Positions 37,946 through 48,517 of a DNA stretch of 64,000 nucleotides are shown here, one piece after another (position 1 is the stretch's first letter; each line of letters starts with the position of its first letter). The notes under the pieces were generated by a model. The model saw nothing but the letters and a program-made list of their open reading frames with translations, did not search any database and was not told where the DNA came from. Where the stretch lies: contig PDUO01000020.1 of assembly GCA_003008705.1 (NCBI GenBank), forward strand, positions 312,817 through 376,816. Direction: 5' to 3'. The position numbers and the translations under genes were made by a program. This DNA is from Pezicula radicicola. Its lineage: Eukaryota > Ascomycota > Leotiomycetes > Helotiales > Dermateaceae.

Positions 37946-38921
37946 GTCTTCCATGTCCTAGAAAATAAAAGGATCGAAATGAATCCACTGTATATGTGAT
38001 AGAGTGGGCGTTTGGTATTGCATCTGGATAGAGCATCTTGCATCTTGCCGAGGGAGTAGTAAACAGAGGAGCACATAGCTGCCGACTCATAGCCACTGTC
38101 ATATTGAATTTTAAAGAGGATTGAATGATGAAATACTATAGTATAGCTTGTCAAGTATATATGACCTTACAGAGTAAGGCATTTGAAGCTATACGGTACG
38201 AATTAGTTCACAAGAGATCATTTTGAATAGCCATCTATTTAGACAAGAGATAGACTAGAGTAAGTTACTTAACTTGAGTAACTCACTTAATATATAGCCC
38301 TAATCAAAATGATCTCCTATAAACCGATTCATACGGTATAAACGGAACAAAAAGAATGTTAAAACCTTAGTTCTAGATTCAAGGTTCAATGTCTAGATGC
38401 TTGCTATTGTTTATTTAGTATCAAGAAGTGTAATGCCGAAAGTTGTGTAAGGAATTAGTTGTTGGCAGTTTAGCACAAGATACTTTACTCCTACCTGCTG
38501 CTACTGTTTCTGTAAGAGACAGGAAAAGACGACTTGCTCCTCGTTTCAAAAATGATGGCATGGTAGCGATGATAGCTGTGTGAAAAGTCGCATATGTTTT
38601 CCGCTATTTTTTCTCAACCTACTTAACCATTCACATAGAACACCTACCGTTTGCTGCTGTTTCCTCTTGAGTTTGCGGGTTCCCATAGAAATGGTAATTT
38701 TCCCTTCCGACCTTTCCTAGTAAATTAACAGGAATGCACACAATGGAAGCCACAAGAATGCTCAGCTTGCTCGTAAGTATGCATTATTCTTCTGATAGAC
38801 CCAATTTGAGCCAATATTGCCAATATCACAATCCGTGATGGCAAACACCTTTTCCAGGCACCTCATGCTATCATGATGAGCTCTATTGTACAATTCCAGA
38901 CGCCAGTCCATGCCCTCCAAA
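37946..38921. other. Convergent intergenic region with repeat remnant
   Basis: About 980 bases lie between convergent genes. They include an AT-rich segment and a short inverted copy of the GTAAC/GTTAC repeat at 38262-38295. No coding feature was seen. Confidence 0.5.
38262..38295. repeat. Interspersed GTAACTCACTT repeat, locus 2 (inverted pair)
   Basis: The stretch taagttacttaacttgagtaactcactta contains the unit in both orientations. It is related to the clusters at 28.6 kb and 54.0 kb. Confidence 0.65.
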
Positions 38922-40161
38922 TCATGCCGCCCAAACGTCCTGACCCTTTGTCTCGATCCAGTTACCCAGCGAATTGACACTAGAATCCCATTCCTGCAAT
39001 CTCTGGCGCATATTATCGATTTGCTTCATATCGAGCACCTTCGGCTGCACCCAGTTGATACGTGCAACCTCATCCACCTGATCAATGCTTCCCCGCAACA
39101 GTCCTAAGCTCAATGCCTTCATGATCAAGTGCTCAATCTCATCGGGTCTGACCTTTGTCTCCTCAGCGATAGTACGGAATGTCATAGCGCGGTCATGTGG
39201 TGGTCTGCGGAATACGGCCTCTGTTAAAGCAGCTAGGTAAATCTTCTGTCTTAGGCCATCCTTGTGTTCTGCAAGAAGCGAGTTTGAGGAGATATGACCA
39301 GCTAGAACGTCGTATGCAGCCAAGTCCCCACGGTTAAAAGCAAAGAGGAGGTCCCGAAGCCAAGCATCATCCTTTACAAGAGTATCGAGAATAGGATGTA
39401 GGAGAAGTTCACCAAAGTTGTAGATGGTATCAGAGACCAGAGCTGCGATGCTGAGATCGTATGCGCGGCTTCTACGCTCGGCGGGGGAGAGGTCGTTTAA
39501 GTCTATGCAAGCAAGATAGAGGAGTGCATTTCGGTAGTATGCAGCAAAGTCCAATTTAGACTGCGTATATTAGTAATGTCTTTGGCCTTGTCATCTTCAA
39601 CAAACGAACCTGGTAGTATCGAGCATTCGCCTTGTAAAACGCAGCATGGACAATCGTCTCAACTGAGTCGAACCCATCTAGAATCTTCTCTGACTTGTCC
39701 AAATCCTTTCTCGCACCCTCCAAGTCCTTCAGCTCCAGCTTCACTGTAGCGACTGCGACTGTGGCGTAAACGTAAGCATCTTGAGAATTTGGATTGTTGA
39801 CCTTGTTTGCAGCGGCGGTCAAGAAAGAGAGGCGTTCCTGGCTATCTGCGATTCAATCAGTAAATGACAAACTACCACAGCTTCACGTATTACCTCTGCA
39901 TTGCTCTGATGCCTTCAAAGCCAAGGTAACAAGCTTCAACTGATTGATCTTGTCTGCGAATGTGAGAATGAATGTCTTGTAGAATGGTAATCTCTGTGGA
40001 GCGCTCTCTGAATTGTTGAAGAACTCGACCAGCGTCTCCGTCAACTGATGCCATAGCTTTCTCTCCCAGAGATCCTCGAAAGACAGGTAGTAGTGCTGGA
40101 GATCCTGGGGGGCAGCATCTCTCTGCTCAGCAAGGAAATCTGGGACCGTATCGACGTTCAT
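38922..40161 (-). CDS. RPN9: 26S proteasome lid subunit Rpn9
   Basis: Exons 40161-39894, 39845-39610 and 39560-38922 give 380 residues. The start is the ATG at 40161, within a longer frame, because homology begins there (MNVDTVPDFLAEQRDAAP). Helical repeats (YYLSFEDLWERKLWHQLTE, YVYATVAVATVKLELKDLEG, FKANARYYQ-like) lead to a C-terminal PCI domain with FRTIAEETKVRPDEIEHLIM and WVQPKVLDMKQI. Rpn9 (PSMD13) is a structural subunit of the lid that helps dock ubiquitinated substrates near Rpn10. It is divergent from the complex I gene with 264 bases between starts. Confidence 0.96.
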
Positions 40162-40425
40162 ATTGATTTGTAGATGACGAGATGGGAGAGGTGGAGGGTT
40201 AAGAGGCTGTACTTCGTAGTGGACGTGATATTTGTTGATTAACCACACCGTGACGCCTGCAAGCTGCCTGGTGGCTAGCTCGGTAGGTACGAAAGTACGA
40301 AGCTCGGATCGACAGGGATTCTCGGCAAACGCAAAACTTTAGTCCGTTGATTGGGCGGCTCTTGACTTCAACCATAGCTTCTCCAGCGAATTCATTCAAT
40401 CAATTGAGGAAATACAGTCGCAGCC
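40162..40425. promoter_or_regulatory. Compact bidirectional promoter RPN9/complex I subunit
   Basis: Only 264 bases separate the two divergent start codons, so both promoters must overlap. No proteasome-control element was recognised by eye. Confidence 0.6.
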
Positions 40426-41946
40426 ATGCAGAAGGTCTGCAGCCCGTCGAGTATGAATGGTCTTCGGACTGCTGTACGGGCAAGAACCGGAGTCGTCCAG
40501 CGCAGAAGTATCGCCGACATAACCATCACACGTACTGGCAAGCCTATTATCAGAACCCAGGGTGGCAGGTGAGTGCCAGTGGAAGGGAATAGTCAATTGA
40601 CCTTTTACTAACTGAAATCTGCCAGATCTTCTCTTGGAGGTAAAATGTGGCCCTCTCAATGTTTCTAGACGCCTCTCTAATGGACTTCCTTAGGACATAC
40701 CGTGACGGTCTTTGGTGCAACTGGTTTCCTTGGACGATACATTGTGAACAGACTTGGTACGCCGTCCCGCATATACCGGGAGGAGCTGGCATGGACTGAC
40801 GATTGTGTGGGAAATAGCTAGGCAAGGATGTACAGTCATTGTGCCTTTCCGGGAAGAGATGGCAAAGCGACATTTGAAGGTTTCTGGTGACCTGGGAAGA
40901 GTTATCTTCATGGTATGGACTGGAAGTTGCAAGGGCGAATTCTGGAGCTGATAAGTTTCCAGGAGTATGATCTCAGGAACACAGAGTCACTGGAAGAGAG
41001 TGTGAGACATTCGGACGTGGTCTACAACCTCATCGGTCGCGACTATCCCACCAAGTACGTCTAAGGGAGAGTGTGAGAGCTTGCATCAAAGACTAAAGGG
41101 TTCCAGGAACTTCGATCTAGAGGATGTCCATGTTGAGGGTGCTGAACGTATCGCGGACGCTGTCGCTAAGTACGATGTTGACCGTTTCATCCACGTATCT
41201 TCGTACAACGCAGACCTCAACTCTCCTTCGGAATTCTACAGGACAAAGGTTTGACACAAGTCAACTTGATTTTATAATTACAGTACTAATTTACAAATTT
41301 AGGCCCGTGGCGAGCAGGTTGTCCGTAGCATCTTTCCGGAGACCACAATCGTGAGACCCGCACCTTTATTTGGATTCGAAGATCGTCTTCTTCACAGACT
41401 TGCCGGAGTCACCAATGTTCTTACTTCAAACTACATGCAAGAACGTTACTGGCCTGTGCACGCAATTGATGTTGGCCAAGCACTCGAGAAGATGTTACAT
41501 GATGACAGCACAGCATCCGAGACTTACGAGCTCTATGGCCCAAAGAACTACTCGACCGCCGAGATTGCCGAGATAGTTGACAAAGAAATCGTCAAGCACC
41601 GTCGCCATATCAACATACCAAAACCCATCCTAAAGCCACTTGCTGGCGTTCTAAACAGGGTTCTCTGGTGGCCAGTCATCTCAGCAGACGCTGTCGAGAG
41701 AGAGTTCATTGACCAGAAGATCGATCCTAAGGCAAAGACCTTCAAGGATCTCGGGATTGAACCTGCTGAGATCAGTAGCCTTACCTTCCACTACTTGGTA
41801 TGTAGACCGAAATTTTCTTGCAAATTTGTGATCTAACTTCTTCATAGCAAGCATACCGAAGTGCAGCTTACTACGATCTGCCACCAGCGACTGAGCGGGA
41901 GAAGAGGGAAGAGAAGAAATACCTACATGTCCTTGATGACCAGTAG
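40426..41946 (+). CDS. NUO40: NADH:ubiquinone oxidoreductase 40-kDa subunit (NDUFA9 type)
   Basis: Eight exons, 40426-40568, 40626-40639 (14 nt), 40694-40756, 40818-40912, 40963-41054, 41107-41248, 41303-41797 and 41848-41946, give 380 residues. A basic mitochondrial presequence is followed by the atypical SDR Rossmann motif VFGATGFLGRYIVNRLARQG. Next come VVYNLIGRDYPTKNFDLEDVHVEGAERIA, FIHVSSYNAD and IVRPAPLFGFEDRLLHRL. The subunit binds NADPH and stabilises the matrix arm of complex I near its membrane junction. The 14-nt second exon is needed to reach the glycine-rich loop in frame. The last exon is charged and ends LHVLDDQ. Confidence 0.95.
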
Positions 41947-43191
41947 AAGTGTTATGCATAGTAGAGCAAAAGAATTGTACATATGTCTCAACCTTCAAGT
42001 CCTTTGTAATGCATTATCCTGTGTTTTTCTTTGTGGGCTTCTCTAGTATTCATTACAAAAATGTGCACAGAAAGGCATGAAGAACGGAGGCATTCATCTA
42101 TGATTGGGTCATCTCTGAAGCCTCCGCTTTGGAATGCCTTAGATTAGCATACAGTGCACTTTAAAGCCCATCCAGGAGATCTGTCAAGTTAGTCTGATGT
42201 GAATATAAACAACGAAGACACCAAGTCACCAATATACTACCTTTCTATTTCCCAAACCCAAGATCTTGTATTCCCAATACCTAAATCTACCCCAGACGAA
42301 GTACTTAAATCTCCAAAAAGCCACAAAGCTACATGCCAACCTTCCGTCCTAGTCACCCCAGCAATCCAAGAAATCCCACTCAAACCCCCTCCACCATAAA
42401 CCGTCCACAAAACATCCTACGTTCCACCATCTCAGAAGTGTACTCTACAATTTCACAGACTGTTGTATTGTATAACAATACTTAGAAGTCACCTCCGTAG
42501 CTATTCTACTATTTTTTGAAATTCGGACTTCGTTACTAAAGTAGGCTCTAATAACATTTCCTTTTGCAATGCTGTGTAATTGAGCAAGTAAGGTAATTGA
42601 ACGTTGAATCTCCTTAAGTAGGAATTCTTATTGGCTTTTAGAAGGAATGGAGGGGAGGTAGGTTTTGAGAACTGGAGGTTAGGAGGGAAAGAGGAAAGAG
42701 TGTTGTGTAGGATTGTGTAAGGTACAAAGTGAGATCGCTATTTATTTATTTTGTTTTAACGATTGCTTGTATAGCGAGCCTTTTCCTTGGGTTGGTTGAT
42801 GGGGTGGGTACTTGATAAGGTGAATATTGTCACAAGAACTACCCATAACCTACCTGTTCCCAAAACCTGTCCATTATCTCTTTACACTAGGTTCATTCCA
42901 AGTTAGGATCAAATCACTACTAGCCCAATGTTCATCCACCTATTCAATATAATTTGCAATTTGCCATAACTAGACTATTTACCTTACTCACGAACAATTT
43001 TGCAGTTTCCTTATTACCCAACCCAGGTACTAGTAGGCTTGCTATCCTAGCGCCATCCTATGCAGAAGTACGCAACAACTCCAATAATTTCAGACCCAAA
43101 GAAATGACCCAGTTGAACGCCTACGCTGCCTTCGGAATGCAAAATGGCTGAGTCAAAATCATAAGTTACGCTCCGTCCTGAATCTACAGAC
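41947..43191. other. AT-rich convergent intergenic region
   Basis: 1.2 kb lie between the convergent complex I and LDB17 genes. The region holds the two 3' UTRs and AT-rich sequence with no frame above 66 codons. Nothing recognisable was found. Confidence 0.5.
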
Positions 43192-44984
43192 TCACTCCTC
43201 CACTTTCGCTTCTAGATGTCCCTTTGAAGCCATTGCTTTTAACCTGGTCCTTCTTCTCGGCGGTGCCTTAGGAGGTAGTTTCTTAGCTGTTCCATTGATA
43301 ACTACTGTAGGTGTTGGTGGTATAGGAGGCGGAGGATGTCTCCTTCCCCTTGCAACCGGAACTGGAGGCTTCTCCTTTGGTGGGCTGGGACTAGGATTGG
43401 GACTTGCATCGCCATTATCGTGGAGTGTCTCATCAAATTCTGCCTTCCGGCTTGGTGTCTGCACACCAGGCTTTTCCATCACACCTGCCACATCTACAAC
43501 ACTGATGGTACTTCCACTTTCCGAGGGAGAAAGGCTAATTCCAAGAAGTTTACGTGCTACTTCACCTTCACTGATATCGTCGTCTCGTATCCAAGAGACT
43601 TTGGCAACCCGCTCTACGAGCCGGACAGTTGTCTCATCTGCGGGGGCAAAATGAATGTTTCCCCCTCCACTCAGGAGATTAAGCACCTTTACAATCTCGT
43701 CCTTTTTGTAGTGTGGGGGTTGATTTAGTTGGGTATAGGCTAACAATGGGTGAAGTACTCGGAGGTAGGTATGACGAAGTGAGATTAACTCATTAGGCAG
43801 ATCGAGTAGGTTCCGAATTATGACATCCAGCAGAACCCGAAGATCATTAGTATAGAAATATTCGTGGGTTGCTGTTGTAGTGAAGAGTAGATATAGAAGC
43901 TTCAATATCAAAAGCTGCAGAGAGGTTTCAGTTTCGCGATTTAAGAGGAGAATGATGTTTTCTCCAAACGTCATGTATGACGAGCCTTGCAGACTGAGAA
44001 GTTTGATGACGCGGTTCGTCAATGGTGGGGTGGGAGTCTCTGAGGCATTTGGCGAGTGGGCTAAAGTAGATGCCACCATGTACTGCTCATTAAGAACCAG
44101 CTGGTAAAATATGTCAGCGCAAGACTTGCCCTGTTGTTAATATGTACTCACCAAGACCCGGATGACTGGGTAATGATATGGATCCTCAACATCGTCAGAG
44201 AGTTGCTCAATGATCTGGAAAAGATACGTGACAAATTCGTCATCCACCTGGCCCAGATCTTCTGCACTCAATCGTTCCATCCTTGACATCTCATATAACA
44301 GCTCCAGAAGTAACCTGTGCAATCTGCCATCCTCTTGGCCCTGTTTGATCAACTCAACCAGCCTTGGGAAACAGTTCTCATCTCGCATCTTAGAAAACGT
44401 TGCTTCGTCGTTCTGGCCGTCAAAGAGCAGGAAACTTGCAATCATATGCAAAGTCTTGGGCTCGTCCTCTTGCAGGAGGCTATACACGATCTGGGTCCTG
44501 ACATAGTCCTTATTTGATTTAAAAAGTTCGCTTTGCAAAATTCTGTTACAGCATTGCGCAACTTCGTATTGAGACTGGAGGTATTCGTCTTTGAAGTTCG
44601 CGGTGAATGAGATATCTAAAAAGCCATGAGCCGTCAGTAACTGTGTAAGCAGGAGAGGATGAAGCGGATGGGGCAGAAAGCTCTCAGAGCCCCCAAACCA
44701 AGTAAAGACTCGACTTCTAACACTAAAACAGGCACTCGTATTTCACCAGTATATTTACTCACAAGATCGCAAAGCATTGTCGATTAGTTCGTAGGAAGGA
44801 CATCGTGCTGAGACAATCTCATCGATTTCTACAAAGCAATCACAACACGTTAGTCAAAGGGTTCCGAGACATAAGACGGCTGGGAGCGATGTGGAGGCTA
44901 ATTGTCTAACGCCAGGGTTCAATTATTACCTTCCCAGAATTGTTCTTCGCTTTCCAAAGAATACGACACGTCAAACTCTTCCAT
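43192..44984 (-). CDS. LDB17: Actin-cytoskeleton regulator Ldb17/SPIN90-like
   Basis: Exons 44984-44930, 44828-44763, 44615-44152 and 44100-43192 encode 497 residues. The ARM-like helical domain runs from [19 protein letters not shown] through [43 protein letters not shown] and [15 protein letters not shown] to [16 protein letters not shown]. The tail is proline-rich with SH3-ligand-like PPPPIPPTP and PPKAPPRRR. Ldb17 (SPIN90/Dip1 family) works at endocytic actin patches; Dip1 homologues activate Arp2/3 without a mother filament. The last exon also contains an internal ATG, but upstream exons are clearly conserved. Confidence 0.93.
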
Positions 44985-45559
44985 GATATCAATTTCGGCA
45001 GCTCTCCACAACGAGCATTATTACGCTGCGAGGGTCGGATTCCGGGCGACGTTGTGATTGTGAAGTGGAAAAGAGGAAGGCTACGGTTTGAAGTTGGCTG
45101 GGCGCATCGGCCACTGCATCATGCGCCACCGCGAATCGTATCCAGTTTAGGGCGAGGCTGATTCTCTATGGTGGTGCCCCATTTGGGCTCTCAGCCTCGT
45201 CTTGGCAACATGATACAGTGGTAAGCAGTAGGAAAGGAGTCGGCTGTTCTGAGTTTAGAACGTGAGATGATCTCTGCATCCTTGAACTTTGTTTCTAGAT
45301 CCAGTTAGGTAGATGGCCCTCCCTAGTCAATCCAGTAGTCAAGTAGAGTTTGTTGGTAGAAACGGGGCTCAACTTGGGCACACGTTCCCAACACGAAGTT
45401 GCAAGAGTAAGGCACGAAAGCATGTTGTTTACAGTTCTGATTCACTGTGTAGATTAGGTACTCCTCCTAAGACCAGAAACCTAAATAGGAAGGGTTGGCA
45501 TGCCGCCCAAAACTCTCGTAACTCCATAACCAAAACACCAGCATAATGACTACCAACCG
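44985..45559. other. Intergenic, LDB17 promoter and DNAJC3 3' side
   Basis: This 575-base gap lies between two minus-strand genes. A plus-strand 77-codon frame is unconvincing. Confidence 0.5.
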
Positions 45560-47178
45560 TTACCCAAAGTTGAACCCTCCCTGCGCAAACTTGAAGTTGA
45601 ACTGTTGTCCACCACTCTGCTGGAATGGGTGACCAGCAAAAGGATTTCCGCCCTGCTGGAACGGGTGTTGTCTCTGTTGCTCATGATCATTTGGATCGTC
45701 GCCACGATCAAATCTGGCCTTCAATTCAGGGTCGTTCAATACTTCATATGCCTCATTAACAGCACCCATCTTCTTCTCTGCCTCTTCTTTGGTGATGCCT
45801 TGTTGATGAGCCTTGTCGGGATGGTGGATCTTGACCATCCGTCTGTAGGCAGCTCTGATTTGTCGTTCATCGGCATCCCGTGGTAAGCCAAGGACCTTAT
45901 AGTAATCCTTAGTCTTGCTCCGCTTGAGCTCTATTTGTGCATTGTTCATCATGCCCCCGATTTGCTGTGCTCCTGGATGATGTTCTTTGGCCTCGTTAAG
46001 GACACGGATAGCAGCCTCGAAATCTTCTGTCTCCATGTGCTTTCGCGCCTTGGAGAGTAGACCATGGAGTGAGTGTTCATTATAAGTGAGAGCCTCGTCA
46101 CACCACTGAGTTGCCTTCTGGGTGTTTTTCATCTAAGAACGTTAGCCATTTTCCAAGATAATTAGATATCATTACGACATACCTCACTATAAGCCTCGCA
46201 GACCATTTCAACCGCTCGGGAGGTGAGCTCTGTGGGAATGCTTCCTTGCGAGCTTGATGGAATTGTTCCAGCTTCTCGGAGAGCCGTTACATCGTCTTTT
46301 ATTTCCTGAACCAGTCCTACATCCTCGCCCGAAGGAAGTAAAATCTTAACTGCGCTAGCGTACGACTTTCTCTCCATATTCTTGTTGACCTGTGAAAATA
46401 GCTTATCAATTCTCTTCTCCTGTCTGTAGAGCTTCTTGCAGCTCTTTGAGTCTGGATCTGAGTGCAAGCATTTTCGTATCTGGCCCATTCCTTGTGCCAT
46501 ATCACCCAGCCCGTAAAACGTAATCGACGATATCTGCATATGTGGCTCTGTCCGTCCTGGTTGCATCTGCAAAACGTGTTTTAAATCGCTCATACCTTCC
46601 TCAACCTCGCCACGCTCGAATCGACAATGGGCTCTCGTCTGTCGCAAGGACAGCATCCTACCTGCGACCATGATCGCCACGCCGGACTGTGTCACACATT
46701 CCTCCCAGTTTCCATTCTTCTCCGCATCAGTTGCAAGAGCTGCTGCGCCCTGTGCCTCACTGAGTTCAATTAACTCTTGCTCGGGTGGGTTGCTCGTTGC
46801 CAAGTAGTCCTTCTTCGCAGCATCAAATTCCCCATTCTTAGCCTTTATCTTTGCACGCTGTAATAGAGCTCCTTCAAATCCCGGCTTGATCTCGAGAACT
46901 TTATCGAAGTCCTGTGTGGCCTGAGCAGTTTTCCCCAACGAGAGATAGGTTGCTCCACGCTTGAAGTAAGTTAGGTAACTCGCGGGGTCTCTAGAAATTG
47001 CAATATCGTAGTATGTGAGGGCGTCATTCGTTTCCCCTTTGGCAAGATGAACATTGGCAGAGTTTAAGAGCGATGAGATGGGCGTGTCGGAAGGAATATC
47101 GCTAGGGGAGATGAGAGCTTGCACCCCTCCCGCCACAGAGAGCAAGGTGGCAACAGCCACAGAAAACTTGGGAAGCAT
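45560..47178 (-). CDS. ER co-chaperone P58IPK/DNAJC3-like (TPR + J domain)
   Basis: Exons 47178-46183 and 46132-45560 give 522 residues. A signal peptide (about 1-21, ending GGVQA) is followed by a series of TPR motifs (AKGETNDALTYYDIAISRDP, YFKRGATYLSLGKTAQAT and others). A J domain at about 407-475 has the HPD motif at 436-438 (KIHHPDK) and leads into a Gly/Phe/Gln-rich tail. DNAJC3 proteins bind unfolded clients in the ER lumen and hand them to BiP/Kar2. No HDEL-type retrieval signal is present at the C-terminus (ends GGFNFG), which is also true of DNAJC3 itself. It is divergent from the HAUS1-like gene, 376 bases away. Confidence 0.93.
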
Positions 47179-47554
47179 GCTTTTGTCGTGAGGATCTGCT
47201 GTCTTAGATCAAGATTGTTGTCAAGTGAGAACGAAGAGAAGAACAGGCCCGAAAGTTGAGGGGGGATTTGTCTGTTTACAAGTACAGAACACATGCGAGA
47301 TCGTTAATGCCACCTAGATCTTCCGAAAGGGGGCACCGACAATCTGACATGGGTTGTATTTCCAGTAGCGCTCAGCCTTATGCCGCAAGGGCCGCCCCTG
47401 TAAGTCTAGTCAACAGTATGATTTCTGGAGCCTCGTCGAACGTTGATCGATGCTTTGATCAACAAAGACAGACAGACAGAGAGACACACCAGACATTCTC
47501 CCATTTTCACAACGCCAGGCCAATTCTAATTTGCATACATATCTAACCAACGTT
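47179..47554. promoter_or_regulatory. Divergent promoter DNAJC3-like/HAUS1-like
   Basis: 376 bases lie between divergent starts. They include a short gacagacagagagac repeat near 47470. No specific element was identified. Confidence 0.5.
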
Positions 47555-48445
47555 ATGGCATCTCATCTGTCCCCATCAGCACTCTTCTCCCCCTCAATAG
47601 CCCGCCAACAAAACGCCGTCGCCAAAGACTGGAACTACGTCGACGCATGGCTCTCCACCAAGTTCAAAGGAAAGCAAACCCCAGCCTTCGAACGCAACAA
47701 CGATACCCTCAAGGCTCTCCTAGCCCTCGCTTCCCTTAACGAAACAGCTGATGAAGAACGCGATCTACTCGCCCGAGTTGAGGCCAAGGCTCTACAAGAA
47801 CTACAATCTCAACATAGCAGCGACCCAAATCTCGAACTGCTCACCTCCTTGGAAGACAATCTCACTCGCGAAGGAGCCACTGCCCTCGATGCGCTCTCTT
47901 CACTAAGCGTCACCCTCCAACAACCCTTCCCAGAAACCGAGAAACTCGCCCGTTGTATGCTAGATCTCCAGGTCCGATCCTTTGATCTAGAACAAGCTAG
48001 GGACCGGGTATCTATATTGGAGAAACATCTGACCACTGAGCTGGAGAAGATCAACGCGTTGATCGAGGAACTACAGAGTGATTCGTATCAACCGGCCAGT
48101 GACTTGACGAAGCAGACGATGGATTATCAGCGGAAGATCAAAGTTCTAGCAACCAAATTGCCGGAGCTGAAGGATCGTGCTGCTTCCTTGTCTGCAACTG
48201 CTGGAAAGAAGAAGCTTACAATCCAGGATGTTAAGGGTGAGGAGGATAAATTTAAGGGATTGTTGGGAACAGTAAAAGACTTAGAAAGTCAGGTCAAGGC
48301 TTATCATGGACTACCCCAAGATACTGACCTAGCACGGCTGGAGCTAGAACGTGTGCGAGTCGAGCTACGAGAATTGACACAGCAGAGAGACTCCATGTTT
48401 GAGGGTCTTGTCGAAAGAGAGAGTCCCCAGAAAAGAAGATCATGA
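47555..48445 (+). CDS. HAUS1: HAUS augmin-like complex subunit 1 homologue
   Basis: This single-exon gene has 296 residues, starting at the ATG at 47555, where homology begins (MASHLSPSALFSPSIARQQN), not at the upstream in-frame ATG at 47531. The protein is almost all helical: DWNYVDAWLSTKFKGK, DTLKALLALASLNETADEER, then long coiled coils (about residues 120-285). This layout and the N-terminal motif match proteins annotated as HAUS1 in Pezizomycotina. Augmin recruits gamma-tubulin to existing microtubules for branching nucleation. The assignment rests on the N-terminal block, so another spindle coiled-coil protein is possible. Confidence 0.7.
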   Translation: MASHLSPSALFSPSIARQQNAVAKDWNYVDAWLSTKFKGKQTPAFERNNDTLKALLALASLNETADEERDLLARVEAKALQELQSQHSSDPNLELLTSLEDNLTREGATALDALSSLSVTLQQPFPETEKLARCMLDLQVRSFDLEQARDRVSILEKHLTTELEKINALIEELQSDSYQPASDLTKQTMDYQRKIKVLATKLPELKDRAASLSATAGKKKLTIQDVKGEEDKFKGLLGTVKDLESQVKAYHGLPQDTDLARLELERVRVELRELTQQRDSMFEGLVERESPQKRRS

Positions 48446-48517
48446 TTCGCTCGCTCCTCTATTTAGCATATACAATTCTGTGTTCTGTCAAATTTATATA
48501 AAGTGACGCGTTCATAG

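Noticed and set aside
43295..43728. Plus-strand Gly/Pro-rich frames
   Set aside because: They are antisense to the proline-rich tail of LDB17.
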